Shown here piece by piece: positions 50,845 to 57,030 of a stretch of DNA of 64,000 nt. Below the pieces are notes generated by a model. That model was not told where the DNA came from. It made no database searches and saw only the letters and a program-made list of their open reading frames with translations. The position numbers and the translations under genes were made by a program. Source of the stretch: Pseudomonas entomophila (GTDB lineage: Bacteria; Pseudomonadota; Gammaproteobacteria; Pseudomonadales; Pseudomonadaceae); contig NZ_CP063832.1 of assembly GCF_023277925.1 (NCBI RefSeq), forward strand, positions 1,521,001 through 1,585,000. Reading direction: 5' to 3'. Within the stretch, counting starts at the first letter, position 1, and each line of letters begins with the position of its first letter.

Positions 50845-52510
50845 GGTTGATCTCCTCCAGTGTGGTTCGGCCCGCGCGGACCAGGTCCAGGGCCGAGGCC
50901 CGCAACAGGCGCAGGCCGCGCTGGCAGGCCAGCTGGCGGATCTGCGCCAGGGGCCGGCGTTCGACGATCATCTGCCGCAGGTCGTCGTCCAGGTGCAGCA
51001 GTTCGGCGATGGCGCTGCGCCCGCGATAGCCGCTGCCGCGGCACTGGCCGCAGCCCTGGGCGCGCATGAACCGCCAGCCCGCTACCCCGTCACGGCTCAA
51101 CCCCGAGGCCGCGAGCAGTTCGTCGTCCGGCACGCAGGCCACCGCGCAATGCGGGCAGGCCAGGCGCACCAGGCGCTGGGCCAGCACGGCGTTGAGCGCC
51201 GAGACGAAGCTGTACGGGTCGACCTGCATCTGGCTGAAGCGGCCGATCACGTCGAACACGTTGTTGGCGTGGATGGTGGTGAACACCAGGTGCCCAGTGA
51301 GCGCCGACTGCACGGCGATCTGCGCGGTGTCCGGGTCGCGGATCTCACCGACCAGGATCTTGTCCGGGTCGTGGCGCAGGATCGAGCGCAGGCCACGGGC
51401 GAAGGTCAGGCCCTTTTTCTCGTTGACCGGGATTTGCAACACCCCGGGCAGTTGATACTCGACCGGGTCTTCGATGGTGATGATCTTGTCGACGCCGTGG
51501 TTGATCTCGCTGAGCATGGCGTACAGCGTGGTGGTCTTGCCGCTGCCGGTGGGGCCGGTGACCAGGATCATGCCGTAGGGCTCGCTGGCCAGCCGGCGCA
51601 GGGCGCGCAGGGTATCGTCCTCGAAGCCCAGGGCCTGCAAGCGCACGCCGCTGGCCTTGTCCGACAGGTCCTGCTTGTCGAGCACCCGCAGCACGGCGTC
51701 CTCGCCGAAGATGCTCGGCATGATCGACACGCGAAAGTCGATCTGGCGCTCGCCGATGGCCACCTTGAAGCGGCCGTCCTGGGGAATGCGCTTCTCGCCG
51801 ATATCCAGCTCGGCCATCACCTTGATCCGCGAGATCACCTGCTCGGCGAAGGCGCTGCCGCTGGCCTTGCCAGCGCCGTTGAGCACGCCGTCGATGCGGT
51901 ACTTGATGGTCAGGCCCTGGCCGGTCATACCCAGGTGGATGTCGCTGGCGTGCTGCTTGAGGGCGTCATAGAGGGTGGCGTTGACCAGCTTGACCACCCG
52001 GCTCTGGTCTTCGCTGATGCTGGTCAACGACAGGCGTTGCAGTGGGTCGGCGTCACTGCCGGCCTCGCTGTTGCTGTCGAGGGTATCGACGGCGTGGAAG
52101 CTCTCTTCGTGACGCGCCAGGAACGCCGCCAGGTCGGCGGCGTGGGTCAGGTACAACGGCGCACCCTGCAAGCAGTCGTCGATCCAGGCCAGGCGGGCGC
52201 TGTCGAAGGGGTCGGCGAACACACCGACCCGTTGCCCTTGGTGTTCGACCAGAACGAATTCGCGTTTCAGGCACTGGGCCAGGTTGACCTGGTCGAAGGC
52301 AGGCTTGCTGTCGAACAGGGCCTGGGGGGCGAGCACCGGGTAATGCAGGGTGGCGGCCAGGCGCTGGGTGAAGGTGGCGGGCGGGTCGTTGGCGAGGCGT
52401 TCGAGGTGGGTCAGCAGGCGCTCTTCACCTGCCAGGGTGCGGGCCTGGTTCAGCAGATCGCGAGCGTAGCCCTGCGCTTTTTGTGAGTCTGTATCGAATG
52501 CCTGGGACAT
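50825..52510 (-). CDS. GspE/PilB-type secretion ATPase
   Basis: 561 aa. The N-terminal part (about 1-130) is the GspE N1/N2 region; the catalytic part has 'VVKLVNATLYDALKQHASDIHLGMTGQGLTIKYRIDGVLN', Walker A 'GPTGSGKTTTLYAML' near 317, Asp box 'IITIEDPVEYQLPGVLQIPVN', Walker B 'RHDPDKILVGEIRDPDTAQIAVQSALTGHLVFTTIHAN' and His box. The zinc-binding tetracysteine is intact ('CPHC' near 448, 'CGQCRGSG' near 487). It powers pseudopilus or pilus extension. No second (PilT-like) ATPase is encoded here. Confidence 0.95.
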   Translation of the reverse strand: MSQAFDTDSQKAQGYARDLLNQARTLAGEERLLTHLERLANDPPATFTQRLAATLHYPVLAPQALFDSKPAFDQVNLAQCLKREFVLVEHQGQRVGVFADPFDSARLAWIDDCLQGAPLYLTHAADLAAFLARHEESFHAVDTLDSNSEAGSDADPLQRLSLTSISEDQSRVVKLVNATLYDALKQHASDIHLGMTGQGLTIKYRIDGVLNGAGKASGSAFAEQVISRIKVMAELDIGEKRIPQDGRFKVAIGERQIDFRVSIMPSIFGEDAVLRVLDKQDLSDKASGVRLQALGFEDDTLRALRRLASEPYGMILVTGPTGSGKTTTLYAMLSEINHGVDKIITIEDPVEYQLPGVLQIPVNEKKGLTFARGLRSILRHDPDKILVGEIRDPDTAQIAVQSALTGHLVFTTIHANNVFDVIGRFSQMQVDPYSFVSALNAVLAQRLVRLACPHCAVACVPDDELLAASGLSRDGVAGWRFMRAQGCGQCRGSGYRGRSAIAELLHLDDDLRQMIVERRPLAQIRQLACQRGLRLLRASALDLVRAGRTTLEEINRVTFIA

Positions 52511-52567
52511 GGCCTGCGACTCCGCTCAGGGGCGCGTCGCAGGCTGGGGAAGTGGCCGCGGGCGCCG

Positions 52568-53098
52568 CTATTCCCCGGTGAGCAGTTGGTCGTCAGGTTC
52601 GGTGGGCTGGCCACCGTTGCGTCGGCGGTCGGCCAGGACCCAGCTGCCATCGTACAACTGCAAGGGGAACGACTCGTTGCTGTTCAGGCGTCGTTCGACG
52701 AAACCCTCGGCCGGGCGGTCCGTGGCCTTGCGCTGGCGCTCGATGCCCATCAGGTCGAAGATCGCGCGGGCCAGTTCCATCAGCGGGAACGGCTTGAACA
52801 GAACATGGCTCACACCCAGTTCGGCGGCCCGCTCACGCACCTCGATGGTCGGGTGGGCGGTGATCAGCACAAAATGGCACGGCCTGTTCCTGCGCACGGT
52901 CTCCAGAACCTGAAACCCCTCCATGTCGGGCAAGCGATAGTCCAGCACGATCACATCCGGCGCCAGGGTTTCAGCCTCGCTGATGCCGCTGGCGCCATCG
53001 TGGGCGACGTGGACTTCCAGGCCTTGCGCCTGCAGATAGGCTTGCAGGTTCTGCGCAAGGGTCTGTTCGTCATCGACTACCAATACTCTGTTCACCAA
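52568..53098 (-). CDS. Receiver-domain response regulator without output domain
   Basis: 176 aa. Residues about 3-120 are a CheY-like receiver: acidic pocket 'VVDDEQ' (DD at 8-9), phosphoacceptor 'PDVIVLDYRLPDMEGF' (Asp near 53), 'VLITAHP' (Thr/Ser) and 'LFKPF' (Lys near 103). The remaining 55 residues ('RRLNSNESFPLQLYDGSWVLADRRRNGG') do not form a recognised DNA-binding or enzymatic domain. It is first in the export operon, 58 bp before the ATPase gene and about 50 bp downstream of a sigma-54 promoter. It may act through protein contact, for example with the ATPase. No cognate histidine kinase is nearby. Confidence 0.9.
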   Translation of the reverse strand: MVNRVLVVDDEQTLAQNLQAYLQAQGLEVHVAHDGASGISEAETLAPDVIVLDYRLPDMEGFQVLETVRRNRPCHFVLITAHPTIEVRERAAELGVSHVLFKPFPLMELARAIFDLMGIERQRKATDRPAEGFVERRLNSNESFPLQLYDGSWVLADRRRNGGQPTEPDDQLLTGE

Positions 53099-53159
53099 GG
53101 TCCACTCCCATGAACTGCCCGGTTTCCCGGACTACGAAGTGCGGCCTTGTAGAGGCTTG

Positions 53160-53175
53160 AGCAGGCTTCGTGCCA
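53160..53175 (-). promoter_or_regulatory. Sigma-54 promoter of the export operon
   Basis: Minus strand TGGCAC-GAAGC-CTGCT: complete -24 box and GG-N10-GC spacing, with CTGC in place of TTGC in the -12 box. The receiver gene begins about 60 bp downstream. Confidence 0.75.
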
Positions 53176-53261
53176 GGCATGAAGGGGCATTGCGCACCAC
53201 ATTCAACTAACTGTTTCTTATCGAAATTTTTATATCGCCCGGGGCTTGCGTGCGCGCACTC

Positions 53262-53321
53262 CCCCATAACCGGGGAAGTGATGGCATTTGGCCAAACCCG
53301 CTTTCCCCACTGTTGGGGAAA
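53262..53321 (-). promoter_or_regulatory. Two tandem candidate enhancer sites of the export operon
   Basis: On either strand, 53302-53321 is a perfect inverted repeat TTTCCCC-N6-GGGGAAA. On the minus strand, 53262-53277 reads TTCCCC-GGTTA-TGGGG, the same half-sites and spacing. They lie about 87 to 146 bp upstream of the -24 element. A related site is found upstream of the curlin operon. Confidence 0.6.
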
Positions 53322-53337
53322 CGCCTTGGTGGGCGGC

Positions 53338-53979
53338 TCAGTCGGCGCGCTCCACTGTAGCGGATTCACGCAAACGTTGGCGCACGGCCTGGCGAGCCTG
53401 GCCCTGCAACTTCGCGACGAGCGCATCCCTGGCCAGGCGCGGGTCCGGTTCCGATAAGACAGAAGTAGTATCACTTTGGTTCTGCATCCCTTGCAGTCTT
53501 TGCCGGTTGGCGTGTTGGAAGGCCGCGATCTCGGCGGCGCTGGGCTCGTCGACCACGGTCAGCCGCGCGAACGCTTCCTGGGCGGCCATCTCATGTCGAG
53601 TGTAGTCAGCGAAGCGGTCGTGATCGAAGCCTGCCTCTTCCAGACGGCGGGCAAACACGGCCGGGCTGCCGAAAGCGGCCTCGATGTCGGCGATCCGCGC
53701 CCTCACCTGCTCATCGTCGATGACGATGCCTTGCCGGCGCGCCTCCTGCCACAGCAGCTCCTTGTCGATCAACTCGTCCAGTGCTTGCTCGCGCAGGCGC
53801 TGGTACAGGTTGGGGTTGCGGATGCTGGCCACCGCCCGCCCCTGGGCCTGGAGGTACTCGGTGAAGTAACGCTCCAGGCGTAGCGCGCCGATTTCCACGC
53901 CGTTGACCCGGGCCACGGGGACGTCGGCAAAGATGGCCGGGGTGACGCCCAGCAGCAGGCACAGCAGCAAGATACGCAT
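53338..53979 (-). CDS. Periplasmic SurA-N-type chaperone domain protein (no PPIase domain)
   Basis: 213 aa. Signal peptide MRILLLCLLLGVTPAIFA, then 'VPVARVNGVEIGALRLERYFTEYLQAQGR', 'LREQALDELIDKELLWQEARRQGIVIDDEQVRARIADIEAAFGSPAVFARRLEEAGFD', the SurA/PpiD N-terminal chaperone fold. The region after 150 is helical and charged; no parvulin domain is present. It complements the PpiC protein at the far end of the operon and could bind unfolded secretion substrates. It ends at the enhancer region of the export operon and may be read as a separate unit; a REP pair separates it from the upstream gene. Confidence 0.85.
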   Translation of the reverse strand: MRILLLCLLLGVTPAIFADVPVARVNGVEIGALRLERYFTEYLQAQGRAVASIRNPNLYQRLREQALDELIDKELLWQEARRQGIVIDDEQVRARIADIEAAFGSPAVFARRLEEAGFDHDRFADYTRHEMAAQEAFARLTVVDEPSAAEIAAFQHANRQRLQGMQNQSDTTSVLSEPDPRLARDALVAKLQGQARQAVRQRLRESATVERAD

Positions 53980-54016
53980 GGCAACCTCCTCTCATCGTGT
54001 CGTCTGGCACGCCCCT

Positions 54017-54100
54017 TGTAGGAGCGGCTTCAGCCGCGATCCCCCGCCAGCGGGTGCCCTGCACCGTGTTGGATTCATCGCGGCTGAAGCCGCTCCTACA
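54017..54100. repeat. Inverted REP pair
   Basis: 24 bp at 54017-54040 are exactly reverse-complementary to 54077-54100 (core CGGCTTCAGCCG). The pair lies between the cytochrome/binding-protein gene and the SurA-N-like gene. Confidence 0.88.
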
Positions 54101-54104
54101 GCAT

Positions 54105-55727
54105 TCATGGCGCCTGCGCCGCGGCGCGATACGGCGCGACCTCGGTGAAACCCGGCCCCGGCAAGCTCACCGCGACCACATGAGCACCGGCCATGCCCTG
54201 CCGCCGCCCCGGGCCAAAGCCCAGGGGTGGGGTGAGGCCGGTGTCGAGCGCATGCAACTGCTCCAAGGCGTTGATCAATTGCTCACGGCTGGCGTCCCGC
54301 CCGATCCGCTTCAACGCTTCGGTCAGCAACCGCCAGGCGCACAACGTGCCGACCTGCAGCGACGCCTGCCGGGCATCCAGCCCCTGGCGTTGACGAACCC
54401 CGGCCAGCGTCGCCCGGCCCGTGTCGGTCCAATCACCTGGGACGAACGGGTACGCCAGCAACAGACGCTGCGACCACTGCGCCGAGAGCGTCGGCAGCAC
54501 GCTGGCCACCTGGCTGGAGGCGGCGAACAAGTACGGTGTTCGCCCCTGCGCCTGCAACGTCGCGGCCAGTTCGGCAAAGGCCGGGGCACCACCGAGGAAA
54601 AGAATGCCCTCAGCGCTCGGTGCCTGGCCATTGAATGCCTGCGCCTCGGGCAAGGCAAAACCCAGGCTGCGCAAGCGGCCCTGTAAGGCGTTGGCGGCGG
54701 CCGCCTGGTTTTCGCCGGCAAACACCACCTGCAAGGTATCGCCGCGCAGACCGAGCCCATCACGCCCATGCACGGCCAGGCTGAGCAACTGCTCGGGCAG
54801 TGAGGGCAGCGGGTCGAACACCGGCGTAGCCCCGCCGTCACGCGGCGTGCTGCCGATCAGGGGCACGCCTTCGCGGGCCAGCGTGGCACTGTCCAGCTGC
54901 GCGGCCAGTGGCGCGATCAAGGCGAACACCTGCTCCTGATGCAACAACCTGTCCAGCGCCTGCCCGGCGCTGGCCGGATCGTACCCAGGGTCCAGCGCGA
55001 CCAGCTGCAAGCGCCGCCCATGCAAGCCACCTTGCTGGTTGATCTGGGCGACGCCATCCTCCAGCACCGCTTTCACCACGCGCCCAGCCTCGGCCAGGGG
55101 GCCGCTTTGCGGCAGCAGCGTGCCCAAGCGCAGCACCCCCTCCTCCAGCCCTGGGTCGCGTTCCTCACCCAGGCGTTTAAGGTAGGCCGTCAGGTTGCGC
55201 TGGTCGGCCAGGCTCAGCTCGAAGCGCGGCATGGCTGGGTCCAGGCGGTTGCCGGCAGGGTCGATGCCGCTGCGGATGACCTGCGCCAGGCTCGATTCTG
55301 TATAGGCCGGGTAGCGCCGGCTGTTGGTTTCGCGTACGCCCGGCCCAAGGGCCAGGCGCTGCCAGTCCAGGCTCGCTGGCCGCACCCCGCCCTCACTGCG
55401 GCCGCGCCCGTCGTTGCCATGGCAACTGGCGCAGGGCAGCACACTGGCGGGTACCGTGATGTCGCTGGCGCCGACCCGGGCCAGCAGTTGGGCGTCGCTG
55501 CTGGACACCCCTTCGCGATACAGCCGCTTGCCGGCCTGCTCCTGGGCTGTCAGGTCGAGGGCTTGGGCCGTGTTGCACATTACCAGGCACAGCAGCAACG
55601 CTCTGATGCCTGCCGCCCCCCCCGTAGGCGCCGGCCTTGCCGGCGAACAGCCTAGCCTGGCCACCGCCAGCCCCATGCCCCCACAGCCGATGTGTCGCCC
55701 ATTGGCCCAGCGGCTCATGATGCTCAC
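54105..55727 (-). CDS. Fusion of cytochrome c and periplasmic (branched-chain-type) binding domain
   Basis: 540 aa if started at GTG 55727, giving the same 4-bp overlap as the other junctions of this operon; ATG 55718 is close by. A signal-like stretch 'IRALLLCLVMCNTAQA' lies unusually late (about 42-57), after a segment coded by a REP element. Next comes a cytochrome c domain with 'LPCASCHGNDGRG' (CxxCH) and 'MPRFELSLADQRNLTAYL' (axial Met). Residues about 200-540 are a Leu/Ile/Val-type periplasmic-binding fold ('LRLGTLLPQSGPLAEAGRVVKAVLEDGVAQINQQGGLHGRRLQLVALDPGYDP'). The combination suggests sensing of, or electron uptake from, a small molecule in the periplasm. Confidence 0.85.
   Translation of the reverse strand: MSIMSRWANGRHIGCGGMGLAVARLGCSPARPAPTGGAAGIRALLLCLVMCNTAQALDLTAQEQAGKRLYREGVSSSDAQLLARVGASDITVPASVLPCASCHGNDGRGRSEGGVRPASLDWQRLALGPGVRETNSRRYPAYTESSLAQVIRSGIDPAGNRLDPAMPRFELSLADQRNLTAYLKRLGEERDPGLEEGVLRLGTLLPQSGPLAEAGRVVKAVLEDGVAQINQQGGLHGRRLQLVALDPGYDPASAGQALDRLLHQEQVFALIAPLAAQLDSATLAREGVPLIGSTPRDGGATPVFDPLPSLPEQLLSLAVHGRDGLGLRGDTLQVVFAGENQAAAANALQGRLRSLGFALPEAQAFNGQAPSAEGILFLGGAPAFAELAATLQAQGRTPYLFAASSQVASVLPTLSAQWSQRLLLAYPFVPGDWTDTGRATLAGVRQRQGLDARQASLQVGTLCAWRLLTEALKRIGRDASREQLINALEQLHALDTGLTPPLGFGPGRRQGMAGAHVVAVSLPGPGFTEVAPYRAAAQAP
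55621..55652. repeat. REP half-element inside the 5' coding region of the cytochrome/binding-protein gene
   Basis: GTAGGCGCCGGCCTTGCCGG plus CGAAC, a putida-type REP. It codes for the Pro/Ala-rich segment between the start codon and the hydrophobic signal stretch of the downstream protein. Confidence 0.65.
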
Positions 55728-56380
55728 CGCCCCGCCAACGGCTGCGCCAGCAACTGCATGCGCTGGGCAATCGCCGCAGGCGGCGCGTCGGGGCGGACCT
55801 TGCTCCAGCGCTTGCCCGCCACATCCCCGGCGATCAGTTGCGTCGAGTGCTGCTCGGGGCTGGGCAGGAACTGCCCCAGACGCCCCAGCACCAAGTCGAC
55901 GCTGGCTTTATCGCCGGTCAGGAACAACCAGTTGGGCCCGTCCACGCCCTGCTTCACGGCAAAGGCCTTGAGTACATCGGGGGTGTCGTTGAGCGGGTCG
56001 CTGCTCACCGAGACGAAGGTCACCTGCGCCGCCAGTTCCGCGCCCATCGCCTCGCGCACCTCGCGCAATTTACGGGTGATCAACGGGCAGGCGTCGTTGC
56101 AGTGGGTGAACATGACATTAAGCAGCACCACCTTGTCCTTGAGTACATCGCTGTAGAAACGCAACTCGCGGCCGTTCTGGTCCTTGAGCACGGTGTCGGT
56201 GAACCAGGTCTGCGCATCACGCGTACCACCGCCACTGGCCATTGCCTGGGGCGCGGGCTGCGGCGCCGGGGCATGGCCCTCATGGGCGTAGGCCACCGAG
56301 GCGAGAATCCACAAACAGGCCACCAGCACCACCCAGTCGAAACTGCGCATGCCGGCCGGGCGTGGGTTCAGGCTGCTCAT
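55724..56380 (-). CDS. SCO family (SCO1/SenC/PrrC) protein, copy B
   Basis: 218 aa. An N-terminal membrane/signal segment (about 13-33, 'FDWVVLVACLWILASVAYA') precedes a thioredoxin fold with the copper/redox motif CxxxC in 'VMFTHCNDACPLITRKLREV' near 95-101 and the later 'FLTGDKASVDLVLGRLGQF'. SCO proteins deliver copper to CuA sites or act as thiol-disulfide reductases. The distal His that completes the copper site would be in the last third ('EQHSTQL'). Overlaps both operon neighbours by 4 bp. Confidence 0.85.
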   Translation of the reverse strand: MSSLNPRPAGMRSFDWVVLVACLWILASVAYAHEGHAPAPQPAPQAMASGGGTRDAQTWFTDTVLKDQNGRELRFYSDVLKDKVVLLNVMFTHCNDACPLITRKLREVREAMGAELAAQVTFVSVSSDPLNDTPDVLKAFAVKQGVDGPNWLFLTGDKASVDLVLGRLGQFLPSPEQHSTQLIAGDVAGKRWSKVRPDAPPAAIAQRMQLLAQPLAGR

Positions 56381-57030
56381 GGCTGCACCTCCTGGCCGGC
56401 AATGGCCGTGGTCTTGGCATGCACCCGCCGGGCACTGAGGCGGTTGAGCTCGGTGATCAACACGTTGGGGTCGGTAAAGCCGTAATAGCGCGTCCAGTGC
56501 CCGGTGCGGCCGTCGCCCACCAGGATCAGCGGCGGGTGCTCGCTGAGGTTGGCACTGAAGCTGCCCAGGCCCTTGAGCGTTTCACTGATGGCGTAGGGCG
56601 AACCGGTCAACCAGCTCCACCCCGGCCCGTGCTGGAAGGCCCGGGCATAGCTGGCCAGGCGCTTGGCATCGTCACGCTGCGGGTCGACGCTGATCGACAC
56701 CAGGCGGATCTCCTCGCCCACCCGCCCACCCAACTGCTGCTGGACCTTGCCCATGATCGACGACACCACCGGGCACACCGTGGTGCAGCTGGTATAGATG
56801 AAGCCCATCACCACCAGGCGGTCCCCCACCAGGTCCTGCTCCAGGCGCACCGGCATGCCGTCCTGGTCGAGCAGCGACACATCGGCGAAGCGCACGCTGG
56901 CCTTTTCCTGGTGGGCCGTCGGCGGTGGCGCGGGCGGGCCACCATGGTCGTGCCCGCCATGGGCCAGGGCCAGCTGGCTGGCCAGCAGCAGGCTAAGGGC
57001 GATCAGTTGGCGAGGATGGTTGGCGTTCAT
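56377..57030 (-). CDS. SCO family (SCO1/SenC/PrrC) protein, copy A
   Basis: 217 aa. The signal peptide is followed by a His-rich metal-binding start 'HGGHDHGG'. The thioredoxin-like domain carries CxxxC in 'MGFIYTSCTTVCPVVSSIMGKVQ', 'VRLVSISVDPQRDDAKRLASYARAFQHGPGWSWLTG' and a late 'HPPLILVGDGRTGHWTRYYGFTDP'. It is closer to the canonical SCO1 than copy B. Two SCO proteins in tandem suggest a donor and acceptor pair or two client sites. Overlaps neighbours by ATGA. Confidence 0.88.
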   Translation of the reverse strand: MNANHPRQLIALSLLLASQLALAHGGHDHGGPPAPPPTAHQEKASVRFADVSLLDQDGMPVRLEQDLVGDRLVVMGFIYTSCTTVCPVVSSIMGKVQQQLGGRVGEEIRLVSISVDPQRDDAKRLASYARAFQHGPGWSWLTGSPYAISETLKGLGSFSANLSEHPPLILVGDGRTGHWTRYYGFTDPNVLITELNRLSARRVHAKTTAIAGQEVQP

